Positions 22,601 through 30,870 of a stretch of DNA of 64,000 nt are shown here, piece after piece. The notes under the pieces are model-generated. The model made no database searches and was not told the DNA's origin. It saw only the letters and a list, made by a program, of their open reading frames with translations. Every line of letters starts with the position of its first letter. Position 1 is the first letter of the stretch. The stretch is from Undaria pinnatifida. Its lineage: Eukaryota > Sar > Phaeophyceae > Laminariales > Alariaceae. The stretch lies in the NCBI GenBank assembly GCA_012845835.1, contig JABAKD010000024.1:1215862-1279861 (forward strand), given 5' to 3'. Both the position numbers and the translations under genes were made by a program.

Positions 22601-25600
22601 CTGACGTTGTCGTAAAAAAAAACTCAAGTGTGAATATTTTTTAAACCCAGGCCATGGGGTTGCAATATCAGTTCAGTTTAACCCCTTTAGAGCCCCCAAG
22701 CCCCTCCCTATACTAATTCCAAATATTTTCATACCAAAAAAAGCTTTCCAGTTGTAAAGGCATCAAGTAAGTTTTGGCCTCAAAGGGGTATTATACTATT
22801 TCTAGTATACAGCTCCAAAGTGAGGAGCCTCGGAAAATAAAAAAGGCGCACCTCTACCGTACCGGAGCATGTATCATGCAAGCATCAATCACCATGCTGC
22901 TGCCTGTGTATCATACACATCATGAGACGGCCAGTCAAGGGAAAACGTCCAGCGATCAAGGGTTTCAAATCGATCGTTCCACACCAAAACCTGGAGGTTC
23001 GACGTCAGTCAAGGTAAAATATTCGAAAATTCCCGTCTGTCAAGGCGTCAAAGTGCCGCCTCCTAACATCTTTGCTGTGCATCGTACGTCCAACCCCCGG
23101 CGAGACACTTCAGACCCACCGCCTGCCTCGAGCAGCCCGGGCGAACAGCCCGGGCTGAGCTTCGAGTGGCCGATGGCGCCACCGTCAAGCTAGTTCGGCA
23201 TGTTTTCCCTCGAGACTTCCAAACGGGTGAAACCCTTTTAATAACCCAGAAAAGGTCACCATAAACAACGAATAAGCGGTATAGTGTGAGGGTCATTACT
23301 AGCGATTAATTTCTCCTCCCGATTTCCCTGATTGTCCTGTTTAATTTATTGTTGGTTCCCAATTTACTTCTACCTGCCGTAAATTATTTTCAAGGAGGAA
23401 TACTAGCGGTCCTCATTTTTTAGACCCACTACTCTGTGAGGCATTTCCCGGCATACGGAGAAAACGTTCCTGTTGTTGCAAGGTTTCTTGACAAAAAAAA
23501 TGGAGAAAAAATCGCAAAAACGACCAAAAGAAGCGTGTACCACAGTCGGAGGGAAACTATTGATACCAGGGTATTATACATCAATCTAGCATGGTGCTAA
23601 GGCATAAAACAACAAGAAAAACTAAACAGGACGGGAAGACACAAGCCCAGACGTATTATGTGCTATGTATGTCTTGAACCCTTATTCCGCGAAGAGCAAA
23701 ACGACGCCTCTCTACCTTGTAGAGCTCCTCGTCAAACTGCTCCAGCTGGGCCACGCCTGCCATCACATCCTTCGTCATGAAGAACGGAGGCTGCAGGACC
23801 GAGTACTTCCTGAAGCAGTGGTTGATACACGTGGGTCACGGGGAGACGGGGCAAATAATCAAGAATGACATCCGTCATGATGAAGAACGGACGCTGTAGG
23901 GCCGGGCGCTTCGTGAGAAAATGGGCTGTTACGGGACCACGGGGAGAGAAGGCAGGCAACTCATTAAGAACGCTAGCAAAAGATAACTGACCGACACGCT
24001 GGATTCCTGTTGAGAAAGGAGGCGTTCTACACTAACTTCAGTACAGTGGCTCCAGGATTATTTTTCTCCTGGAAATATCAGCTAGTTTTTTCTTGGTGTT
24101 CGTTACTTTTAGCGGGTGATTTTCGCTGTGCAACGCACAAAGACTAAACAACAACAACAACAACAACAACAACAGCAACACGATGTTCACGATGCTGACC
24201 AATCGAAATCACCCTTGTCTTGAGGGTTGACAATCGCTTGTCACGACCTCGTCCTACAGAGTACAGCACCATCCCGAATAGTGCGGGGTCTCACTTTAGT
24301 GCGGTAAAAATACCTTGTCCTGACCTCGTACTGAGAAACGCACAATACCGGAATAGTGCGGGGTCCCACGTTAGTGCGTTGATGACACCATGTCACGACC
24401 TCGTACATAGAAACGCACTATACCGTACTATACTGGAATTGTGCGGGGTGTCACTTTAGTGCAGTGAAAATAACTTGTCACGACCTGGTATATATAACCG
24501 TACTATACCGGAGTGCGGTATCCCACTTTAGTGCGGTGATAATACCTTGTCACGACCTCGTACGGAGCACCGCACTATACCAGAATAGTGCGGGGTACCA
24601 CTTTAGTACGGTGATAATACCCTGTGAAGGTACCGCACAGATGAGGGACCACGACTTAATCGACAGGTTTGATGCGATACCCAACACAATATTACGGCAC
24701 TGACCTTTTTCGTGAAGAAATCGATGCTGTAGTTGATCAACGCCTGGTTCAGAACAAGTCCTATGAATAAACCAACCAATCCATGTGATTTCGATGTTTG
24801 ATATAGCGAAGCTTTCGTTTCAGTATCAACCCAAGAAACACAGGGATTCCACCGGATGGAGGGCTAAAAACGCTTGATACGATGTATCGATAGTTCGATA
24901 TTCCGATATATCGGAACTTTCGATACGATGTGTGACACAATTTTGCGATCCTGACCTTTTCCTGAGGAAAGCGATGCTGTAGTTTATCAACGCCTGGTTC
25001 AGGAGAAGCCCGGCGTCCCGCAAGAAGTACGCGCGGTGTCCGGCCACCCCCACCCCCCTTTCCGGCTCGTACCCGCCGATGCGGTGCAAAACCTGCAGAA
25101 ATCAGACAAAACGAAAACTATTAAAAGAACAAGACCCGTTTCAGGTATGTTGTACACTAATAACAAGCCAACAGATCAACAAAAAAACAAAAACAAAAAT
25201 AGAACAAAACAAATATCAAAGAAGGGCGAACAAATGGCACGTAAACAACAAAGTGAAAACTAAGCAAAAAAAAAAACAACATGAAATAATTCTGCTAGCT
25301 TAGACGAGAGCAACACATCACACGTTGGAAGTGGGATGGGGTGGGGGAGGGGTAGGAGATGGGGGAAAGGGGTGGAGGGTGTGGAGGGTGTGTCGGCACA
25401 TCACCTCGTGGTGGTGCATGTACTGCTGGCCGGTAGGGTTGGGTCCGAAGGTGCTGGTGACGATGCTGTCCTTCTCTTCATCGTCCGAAGTGGGCACGTC
25501 CTTAGCAACGATGTTTCCGATCTTCGGCAGCAGCTTTGCCACCTGCAACCCCAGCTCGGCTGTGCGGGAGGGGAACGCGTCGCATACGCGAAGCCGGACA

Positions 25601-28600
25601 CGAACACAAACGGAAACCAAGAAATACATTTAAGAGTAAGATAAGAGGAACAAGAACACGCGGACAATAAACAATACACACGAACATGGACATGAACACG
25701 AACACGAACACCATCGCACACGGATAAGAATACCGAGAATAACAACCAAGAACAAGTAGAACAAGGGCAACATCCAGAACAAGAACAAGAACACGTAGAA
25801 CAAGAGCAATATCCAGAACAAGAACACAAAGACGAAGGCGAACATCAACACCAACACAAAACTTTGGGGAGGGCTTTAGAGAGGGGCGGTGGCTCCACGC
25901 ACGCTTGCTGCGACGATTGACGTTGCCATGTTGCAACTTGCGTGCCACATCTCATAAGAAACTGGGATATTGGCCCAAGCTCGAAATATCGATTCGCTGA
26001 ATCACATCGCGTTGTTAGCCCTATCCCCCCCGCCTGGTATCCTCGCGATTTTTGTGCTGGTACTTGACGAAAGCTTTGGTGTATCCAATATTGAAACCGC
26101 ATCGATTATGCTCTTCGTTCATTGTTAACGTATCGTAATCGATTGTCGTTCGATACCCGATACCCGACATAAGTAGTTGTCACGGGACACTCATCCAACA
26201 TGGATTCCACAGCATTCATTTCCTCAACCACTCCCAATAAGTTGGAGTTGTATCGAAGCCCTTTTCGTGTAGAGGTATACCAGCTTATCGTCTCGGGGCC
26301 CGATTATCGCTTCTATACAAAGCAATAAAGTTAGAAACCGAGTTATCGTTCGATATTCGACATGCGATATCCGATATTGACATGACGTCGAAAAAACGAT
26401 TACCGTTCGATACCTGATACCCAACACAAACGATCATCACGGGGCGCTCACCCAACGCGACTTCGACGACCTTGACCTCCTTAACCACCTCGACAATTCT
26501 TGCCGCGTTTTCTGCGTCCTCTTGGCCGGCTTTCTTTGCCTTGGTTACTTCCTTCTGAAATCGGTTCTTGTCCTTGTTCAGGAAGTCGATGCGAGAGCGG
26601 CACTCACGCCACTGGGTGTCCAGGTCTATCACCTGGGGGTTGGTTGGTTGGTTGGGTGGTTTGTTTGTTGGTTTGTTGGTTGGTTGGTTAGTCGGTTGGT
26701 GGTTTCATTGGTTGATTGGTTATCATTGTGGGCGGATTGCTCGGGATGGTTGCTTGGGGGGTTTGGCTGGTGAGCATGGTTTGTGACGAGCACGGTTTGG
26801 TTGGTGTTAGGGCATGGTTCGTTGGTTTGCTGACATGATGGGTTGGTATTTATTTATTTTTTTCACTTACTTTCCAGCTTCTGGACAAGCCGTGGTCACA
26901 GGTGTCGTCCCTTCCCCCCTGTTCTTGCCTTCAATTTTTATCGCGCATAGGGTTCAGCGACCCCGCTGCTCGCCGATTTTTCGAGGGCTTTTCACGGGTC
27001 GGGTCAAATCTCGCGGGTCGGGTCGGGTCGGGTCAGCTGACCCGACCCGACCCGCGAAATTTTCGAGACGTCTTGACCCGACCCGACCCGACCCGCGAGA
27101 TTTTCGAGACGTCTTGACCTGACCTGACCCGACCCGCGAGATTTTTGAGACGTCTTGACCCGACCCGACCCGACCCGCAGGATTTTCGAGACGTCTTGAC
27201 CCGACCCGACCCGACCCGCGAGATTTTGAAATCCTCCTGACCCGACCTGACCCGACCCGCGATAATCCGGGTGACCCGCGAGATTCGGGTCGTCTGGCGA
27301 GTCACGTTAACTTGACCCGTGTCATTTCTCACGGGTCAAAGTCAAAAAGTCACGGGTCAAAGCATGTATACCTCGGTCGGTTGGTCGGTCCTTGGTCCCT
27401 CGTACTTTTCCCAGTATGTCGTGTTCTCAGCGTTTTTTACCGGCATTGTTTGCAGCTGATGATTATGTCATGTGGTGTGCGCGCGAGAAATAGGAAAGAA
27501 ACCGCAACCCACATGCATGGACATGCCCGTACCGCTAGACCACCGGGTCGACCCGACGAGCGACCCGACGAGCGAGCTAGTTATAAGTTACAAGTGCGAT
27601 CTCCGGCCCCGGCAAGCAGTCTAGCTGAGCCGCCGCCGGCAGCAAGCCCACAACTGGGGCGGTGGATCTGTCAGCAGGGGCTGCGATCCGCGAGGATGCG
27701 TTGTCTGCTGCTGGTGCTTGCTGCTGCTGCTGTGCTGCTGCTGCTGTGCTGCTGCTACTGCTGCAGCTGCTGCTGCTTGCTGCTGCTTCGACAACGGCTG
27801 CTCTGGCTTTTGAACGTTTGGTCACATTTCGTACTGGTATGATAATTCTCGAGCTAGCTACTACTACTACTACTACTACTACTAAGATAACTGCTGTTGT
27901 ATCCATCTTCTATCTGTGCAATCTCCAGCCCCGGCAAGCAGCTTAGCTGAGCCGCCGGAAGCCCACAACTGGGGCGGTGGGTCTGTCAGCAGGGGCTGCG
28001 ATCCGCGAGAATCCGGGGTCTGCTGCTCGTGCTTGCTGCTGCCAGTGCTGCTGCTGCTTCGACGACGACTGCCCTTCCTTGCCTTTTTACATTTGGTCAC
28101 ATTTCGTACTGGTATGACCGTAATATTACTACTGTTGTTACGGCTTCAGTAGGTACGGGATTCGCGTCACACTGCTGTATGCCTTGGTACGAGTAGCTAG
28201 GGGTACTGCCTGATGATTGTTCTGCACGCTGTGATGACATGTGATCGGAGCATAGGCACGAGGGAGGCAGGAAGCGGAAATGTTTGTATTTTATTGGCGG
28301 ACCCGCGGGGTGCCTGCACGGCACCAATGGCTCTCAGCAGTAAGTTTGAAAAAGGCGGATCCGCCGGCCAGATCCGCGGGTTTGACCCGCGGGTCAGCCC
28401 AAAACAACTCACGGGTCATCATGGCTTGACCCGCGAAGCGACCCGTATCTCGCGGGTCATGACCCGACCCGACCCGCGAGATTTTGAAAACCTTTTGACC
28501 CGACCCGACCCGACCCGACCCGCGAGATTTTGAAACCTCTTGACCCGACCCGACCCGACCCGCGAGATTTTGAATCCTCTTGACCCGACCCGACCCGACC

Positions 28601-30870
28601 CGACCCGTGAGATTTTGAATCCCCCTTGACCCGACCCGCGGGTCGGGTCATGACCCGTGAAATGCCCTGGATTTTTCATCGAGTGTTGCTAACTCACGCT
28701 CTCCCGCTTTCCGCAAGTCAATTTGTGCACAAGAACAAATCCCGACGAATTGATACGAGCATGCACTCTGGTTATTAACGGTTGGCTAGTGTGTTAGTAC
28801 GTCCGTTGGGGTGGGTGGTCGCTCGGTTGGTTGGTTCGTTGGTATGGCTTGTTTTGGTGGGTTGGATGGAGAGGTTGCTCGGTTGGTTGGTTGGTCGGGG
28901 GCGGCTCCACGACTGGTTGATTGGTCGGTTGGGTTATTGGTGGGCTGTAGGCTAGTGGGTTAGTCGGTTGGATGTTCCGTTTGTTGGTTGGTTCGGTTAG
29001 TTGCGTAGAAGGTTAGTTCGTTCTGCGGGTAGTCAATTGGTGGGTTGGTTGTTTGATACGTTGTTTCAGAGGGTTTGTTGGATTGGTTGGTCGGCCGGCG
29101 GCCGGCCGGGTGGGTGGTCGGTTCGTTGGTCACAAGGCCGGTGTGTTGACGGGTGCGATGCTTTGGCGGGTGGTTAGTTCGTGGGTGGATTGTAGTGCAA
29201 TGGATTGGTCGGTTGGTTGATCCGTTGCTTGGTCAATTGGTAATTTGGCTGGTCGGTTGCCTGCTTGGTGCGTCCTTTGATTGGTTAACCGGTTAATTGG
29301 TTGGTTGGTTGGTTGGTGGACTGACTGACTGGTTGATTAGTTTGGCGTTTGGCTGTTGGTCGCAAGAAGCACCGATGGGTGGGTAGAGGGGAGCGGCAGA
29401 TTATCAGTCCAAAATAAAACACAAAGCGATACATAACTATATGATGAAGAGCAAAGAGCTGGAGCAACGGGCCTGGCCGCGGTCGGAAAGCGGGGGTCAG
29501 CTTTTCCGGTGTCATTTCAACAACAAAAAACTGCAGCTACCATTAATAGTGCATTACAGCAGGATGCCTTCGGATCGACAATCTCCTAATCATGTGATAC
29601 TTGTATACTCGGTCTGAATAATCTATTACGCCACATACTATGGTCGATTCGGGAGATGCTTTCTTCGTGGGGCCTTGGACCTCCAACGGGTTTGCATGCG
29701 AACACAAGCTCTCAACTGCACTACCGCAGTACACCAAGCCGCATTCATCCGCAATTCGATTTCAGCACTTCGAATCGTTCGCCATGCCGTGTTCGTGAAC
29801 CTTGCAGGCCGTTTTAAACGCGGAAATAGCGCAGAAGCAAACATCACGCTCCGCAGCTATAAACAAGGCAGGTACTCGTGTTATACCTGCCTACCCGGCA
29901 ACTGCCTGTAAGTGAACATGCCAGAGGTACGAAACGCGTAGCACAGGAGGTCGGACACTAGTCGGACACTAGTCGGACACTACCCTTAAACCTGGCATAT
30001 TGGAGATCGCTGATCCTGCTCATACTGCCTTGTTAGGTACCTGGTACCAGTTATGCTGTACATCAAGCACACTGACACCTTGAAAGACTGCTGCAAAGAA
30101 TTGCGCTCAGCTTCGACAACACTGCCCGAGCTTCCACAGAATACTACCGGTTTGTACTGCACAAGGAGTCCAAATGAAAAGACGAACCCTAACCTTTGCC
30201 TCATAGAAGACCATCTACAATCTACCAGGTACAACACGATCGCACGATCACGGATCACCGACACACAGACAGAGTCGCGAGGGACAATGCCATGCGGCAC
30301 AATCGCGACAACGCTGTCCCATGAGTGAAGACAGCAGTGATGCGGGTTGAATCGAGTTGACAGCAGTACTTCTGCTTGCGGCAGTGAACCGCAAACGCAC
30401 ACCTGGCATCGCCCTGGATGCCACAAGAAACAGGCGCAAAACCCGATAGAAGTGACAGACCATGAGTACCGGTACTGCTGGTACGACAAGCGACAACCCT
30501 GTCCACAACAATTTACAGCGGCAGTACGGCCTCTCTTTGATATCGATCTGGCATAACCGCTGCGGTATAGTAAGGAATCGTGTACAAACATTGCGAGTAC
30601 GAGACCAACCACCCAACCCTGTACGCAATTCCAAATGCAAACAAGAGCACGTGCTTGAGCAAGGACATGTCGGCCGTGCTTCGCTAAAGTTAGTGAGTCT
30701 AGGTACGTAGTCACAGTAGTGTAGCTGGCTGAAGTACCCACAGCAGTGCTCTAAGCAACTCCCACCTCATCCACGATGTCAGGAGACTCGAATCGTCTCC
30801 TCTGAGATTCCCGAATTACTTCTGGATCGCCGCCGCGGTCCTTCCGGAACATGTTGATATCGATCGGCAT
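13465..30870 (-). CDS. Seryl-tRNA synthetase with C-terminal WHEP, WHEP and GST-C-like segments
   Basis: This enzyme attaches serine to tRNA-Ser in the cytosol. The coding sequence joins 13 exons on minus, all with GT-AG introns and compatible phases, giving 761 residues. Residues 1-110 form the N-terminal tRNA-binding arm. The motif 1 region is about 173-203. The serine-binding TSE is 238-240, motif 2 (CFRKEAG, with R269 and E271) lies in [15 protein letters not shown], and motif 3 is about 396-410 (R402, ILENYQ). The usual family ends near 450-515 residues. Here a Lys/Ala linker leads to WHEP-like hairpins at 499-551 and 586-635 (IRELKKSK...[12 protein letters not shown] type). A GST-C-like helix set follows at about 700-752 ([19 protein letters not shown]). 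No organelle-targeting peptide is visible at the start [16 protein letters not shown]. The start is fixed by alignment to the family N-terminus. The gene is head-to-head with the Tim13-like gene. Exon calls are by reading; the tail fusion needs transcript support. Confidence 0.95.
13605..14070. repeat. Intron 12 with CCA/ACG microsatellite
   Basis: An imperfect (CCA)n/(ACG)n/(CCCC)-rich tract fills 13,920-14,068. The rest shows nothing. Confidence 0.7.
14071..14428 (-). CDS. SerRS exon 12 (residues 597-716), WHEP-2 and start of GST-C-like segment
   Basis: The acceptor is CCATTAG. It encodes [17 protein letters not shown] and [15 protein letters not shown], a basic Ala/Gly linker, then [17 protein letters not shown]. 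It ends in phase 1 at GCAG|GTGGGT. Confidence 0.88.
14429..15120. other. Intron 11, nothing but a G-rich tract
   Basis: G runs lie at 14,465-14,525. No other structure was recognised. Confidence 0.5.
15121..15375 (-). CDS. SerRS exon 11 (residues 512-596), WHEP-1 hairpin and linker
   Basis: The acceptor is TGACAAG. It encodes [18 protein letters not shown] and [16 protein letters not shown], typical of a WHEP domain. An Ala/Pro linker and the first helix of WHEP-2 ([10 protein letters not shown]) follow. It ends in phase 0 at AAG|GTATAG. Confidence 0.88.
15665..15782 (-). pseudogene. Echo of SerRS exon 10 3' end (WHEP-1 helix 1)
   Basis: On minus it reads [15 protein letters not shown], against [15 protein letters not shown] in exon 10. 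The copy continues upstream through a C20 tract into linker-like sequence. The donor is GC (AAG|GCAAGC) instead of GT. It could still be an alternative exon, because GC donors can work. Confidence 0.8.
15903..16172 (-). CDS. SerRS exon 10 (residues 422-511), core end, linker and WHEP-1 helix 1
   Basis: The acceptor is CTCAACAG. It encodes [18 protein letters not shown], the normal end of the core. An Ala/Lys/Gly linker and the first WHEP helix ([12 protein letters not shown]) follow. It ends in phase 0 at AAG|GTAAAG. Confidence 0.9.
16260..16870. repeat. CACCAACACC-type hexamer low complexity in intron 9
   Basis: Imperfect CACCAA, CACCGA and ACACCAC hexamers are interrupted by a G-rich patch (16,465-16,545). 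A second stretch covers 17,180-17,380 and a third 17,460-17,700. All lie in intron 9 and give only spurious Thr/Pro or Val/Gly frames. Confidence 0.85.
17391..17455 (-). pseudogene. Echo B of SerRS exon 9 3' end
   Basis: On minus it reads [15 protein letters not shown], followed by an intact donor GTGAGAGAG. The real exon has [16 protein letters not shown]. Similarity extends into the intron. Confidence 0.85.
17460..17700. repeat. CACCAA-type low complexity in intron 9
   Basis: Dense imperfect (CACCAACAC) repeats lie between echo B and the next dispersed repeat. Confidence 0.8.
17850..17920 (+). repeat. Dispersed repeat, TTGCGCGAATGAATG family, copy 1
   Basis: It contains GGATTGCGCGAATGAATGC and a following GGTGAGATTATGAGCTC. 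Related copies are at 43,200, 43,365, 43,728 and 63,757. Confidence 0.65.
17965..18020 (-). pseudogene. Echo A of SerRS exon 9 3' end
   Basis: On minus it reads [16 protein letters not shown], with an in-frame stop and a lost donor (GAG|GAGTAA). This is the more decayed of the two exon 9 echoes. Confidence 0.8.
18116..18271 (-). CDS. SerRS exon 9 (residues 370-421)
   Basis: The acceptor is CTCCGCAG. It encodes [18 protein letters not shown] and then [11 protein letters not shown] (motif 3). It ends in phase 0 at GAG|GTGAGA. Confidence 0.94.
18528..18649 (-). pseudogene. Echo of SerRS exon 8 3' part
   Basis: On minus it reads [18 protein letters not shown] and SCSNCTDYY, against [18 protein letters not shown] and SCSNCTDYQ. 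It is flanked by the same AACCC/AACGC words as the real exon, so a unit of about 290 bp was duplicated. The frame is still open. Confidence 0.9.
18660..18817. repeat. AACCC pentamer microsatellite
   Basis: About 28 copies of CCCAA, partly CCCGA, lie between the echo and the true exon 8. A shorter stretch is at 18,485-18,527. Confidence 0.95.
18835..19008 (-). CDS. SerRS exon 8 (residues 312-369)
   Basis: The acceptor is ACACGTAG. It encodes [37 protein letters not shown] and SCSNCTDYQ, all family landmarks. It ends in phase 0 at CAG|GTTCGT. Confidence 0.94.
19104..19206 (-). pseudogene. Echo of SerRS exon 8 5' part
   Basis: On minus it reads [20 protein letters not shown] and GELSK, against [20 protein letters not shown] and GEL. 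The later part is decayed. Confidence 0.85.
19313..19385 (-). pseudogene. Second, weaker echo of SerRS exon 8 middle
   Basis: On minus it reads [17 protein letters not shown], against [20 protein letters not shown]. It is short and diverged. Confidence 0.55.
19661..19814 (-). CDS. SerRS exon 7 (residues 260-311)
   Basis: The acceptor is CGTGCAG. It encodes motif 2 ([20 protein letters not shown]) and HQFEKVEQF. It ends in phase 0 at ATG|GTGAGC. Confidence 0.94.
20101..20193 (-). pseudogene. Echo 1 of SerRS exon 7 5' part
   Basis: On minus, after a kept acceptor (GGACAG), it reads [19 protein letters not shown] and then a stop. The motif 2 core is still visible. Confidence 0.9.
20310..20405 (-). 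pseudogene. Echo 2 of SerRS exon 7 5' part
   Basis: On minus it reads [20 protein letters not shown]. The motif 2 arginine is replaced by Asn, so it could not encode an active site. Confidence 0.88.
20791..21080 (+). mobile_element. tRNA-derived SINE, family 2, copy 2 (SerRS intron 6)
   Basis: The head GCCCCGGTGGCGTATCAGG carries an A-box, and GAGTTTGAATCCCCC carries a B-box. A body of about 220 bp ends near CTTGTCCAGAAGCTGGAAAG. It lies antisense to the host gene. It gives the empty-site sequence for the hAT insertion in copy 3. Confidence 0.8.
21190..21470. repeat. Dispersed repeat related to the foldback element
   Basis: ACAACTGGAAACCC and GCTCTAAAGGGGTTAG match the arms of 22,335-22,755. 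A GGCTTGCCACG motif is repeated at about 21,316 and 21,419. Confidence 0.6.
22005..22111 (-). CDS. SerRS exon 6 (residues 225-260)
   Basis: The acceptor is GGAACAG. It encodes [11 protein letters not shown] with the serine-recognition TSE, then HKGEWL...ELPLR. It ends in phase 2 at CTCAG|GTTAGC. I saw no echo copy of this exon. Confidence 0.93.
22335..22755. mobile_element. Foldback MITE-like element (SerRS intron 5)
   Basis: The arms 22,335-22,425 and 22,668-22,755 are imperfect inverted repeats with ACAACTGGAAA at the outer ends and TATAGGGAGGGG / GAGCCCC...CCCTCCC inside. The centre is about 240 bp. Single arms recur at 11,680, 21,220 and 43,905. No coding capacity was seen. Confidence 0.75.
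22770..22880 (+). repeat. Dispersed repeat shared with 47,110-47,300
   Basis: ACTATTTCTAGTATA and CTCGGAAAATAAAAAAGGCG occur in both places in the same order and spacing. Related TCTCAGAAA-type pieces are at 460 and 60,720. Confidence 0.7.
22881..23715. other. Rest of SerRS intron 5, nothing recognised
   Basis: A short CGGGCGAACAGCCCGGGCT palindrome-like patch lies at about 23,130-23,150. No exon-like echo was found. Confidence 0.4.
23716..23809 (-). CDS. SerRS exon 5 (residues 193-224)
   Basis: The acceptor is CTTCAG. It encodes [20 protein letters not shown], ending FDEELYK. This is motif 1 with its invariant proline region. It ends in phase 0 at AAG|GTAGAG. Confidence 0.93.
23865..23950 (-). 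pseudogene. Echo of SerRS exon 5 5' part
   Basis: On minus it reads [18 protein letters not shown], against [16 protein letters not shown]. The upstream intron sequence (CTCCCCGTG) is included, so the duplicated unit spanned the acceptor. Confidence 0.85.
24152..24179. repeat. (CAA)n microsatellite
   Basis: About nine AAC triplets lie in intron 4. Confidence 0.95.
24232..24635. repeat. 75-bp tandem repeat, about 5 copies, in SerRS intron 4
   Basis: TGTCACGACCTCGT recurs at about 24,238, 24,313, 24,389, 24,474 and 24,548. Each unit also has ACGCACTATACC and GTGCGGGGTCCCAC parts, so every unit holds GCAC and GTGC in inverted arrangement. Confidence 0.9.
24675..24763 (-). pseudogene. Echo of SerRS exon 4 3' half
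   Basis: On minus, after a possible acceptor ATTCATAG, it reads [18 protein letters not shown] and then a good donor GTCAGT. The real exon has [17 protein letters not shown]. The intron following the donor is also duplicated. The frame is open, so use as a cryptic exon cannot be excluded. Confidence 0.88.
24956..25092 (-). CDS. SerRS exon 4 (residues 148-193)
   Basis: The acceptor is CTGCAG. It encodes [19 protein letters not shown], the start of the catalytic domain and motif 1 helix. It ends in phase 2 at AAAAG|GTCAGG. Confidence 0.93.
25405..25559 (-). CDS. SerRS exon 3 (residues 96-147)
   Basis: The acceptor is CACAG. It encodes the second arm helix and the hallmark LLPKIGNIV...VP.SDDE stretch. 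It ends in phase 0 at GAG|GTGATG. Confidence 0.93.
25590..25860. repeat. GAACAA/GAACAC low complexity (SerRS intron 2)
   Basis: Imperfect AAGAAC, ACGAAC and CAAGAAC hexamers; no coding meaning on either strand. Confidence 0.8.
26150..26240 (-). pseudogene. Echo of SerRS exon 2 3' end with intron start
   Basis: The segment around 26,150-26,237 aligns with 26,415-26,500, covering the intron GATACC(T/C)GATACCC part, the donor region (CACTCATCCAAC against GCTCACCCAAC) and about 40 bp of exon (CCTCAACCACT against CCTTAACCACC). The coding sense is largely lost. Confidence 0.65.
26452..26632 (-). CDS. SerRS exon 2 (residues 36-96)
   Basis: It follows the acceptor CCCCCAG and encodes the first helix of the coiled arm ([14 protein letters not shown], then [12 protein letters not shown]). 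It ends in phase 1 at TTGG|GTGAGC. Confidence 0.93.
26635..26860. repeat. GGTT-rich low complexity, left part
   Basis: TTGGTTGGTTGG-like tetramers start right at the SerRS exon 2 acceptor. The tract resumes at 28,775-29,345 beyond the interrupted SINE. Confidence 0.85.
26862..28765 (-). mobile_element. SINE family 2, copy 3, split by a hAT-like insertion
   Basis: The tail half is at 26,862-26,982 and the body is at 28,670-28,765. The tRNA-like head is missing. It lies inside the GGTT tract of SerRS intron 1. Confidence 0.8.
26983..28669. mobile_element. Non-autonomous hAT-like element, 1,687 bp
   Basis: The ends are GAGGGCTTTTCACGGGTC and, inverted, CAGGGCATTTCACGGGTC. The direct repeat GATTTTTC flanks it at 26,975-26,982 and 28,670-28,677. 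The same 8 bp occur once in the two uninterrupted SINE copies. An 8-bp duplication with CAGGG-type ends is the hAT signature. Subterminal (CGGGT)n/(GACCC)n arrays occupy about 26,995-27,300 and 28,380-28,660. The core has two copies of a CTG-rich segment of about 250 bp (27,590-27,845 and 27,912-28,120). No transposase frame is present. Confidence 0.9.
28775..29345. repeat. GGTT-rich low complexity, right part
   Basis: A long imperfect TTGG/GGTT tract, the continuation of 26,635-26,860. A GGCCGGC palindrome patch is at 29,095-29,108. Confidence 0.85.
29346..30765. other. Rest of SerRS intron 1, nothing recognised
   Basis: A three-copy 12-bp repeat (GTCGGACACTA) lies at about 29,950-29,983. 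The open frame 29,986-30,741 on minus (251 codons, Cys/Trp/Ser-rich) matches no family I know. It lies wholly between exons 1 and 2. Confidence 0.4.
30766..30870 (-). CDS. SerRS exon 1 (residues 1-35)
   Basis: It begins at the ATG 30,868-30,870 and encodes the conserved MF(R)[14 protein letters not shown] start of SerRS. It ends in phase 0 at GAG|GTGGGA. Confidence 0.93.

Noticed and set aside
24232-24635. CRISPR array in the regular 75-bp repeat
   Set aside because: The whole unit is repeated with no unique spacers, the host is eukaryotic and there are no cas genes.
29986-30741. 251-codon Cys/Trp-rich frame on minus
   Set aside because: It lies wholly inside SerRS intron 1, has a composition unlike real proteins, and has no recognisable domain.
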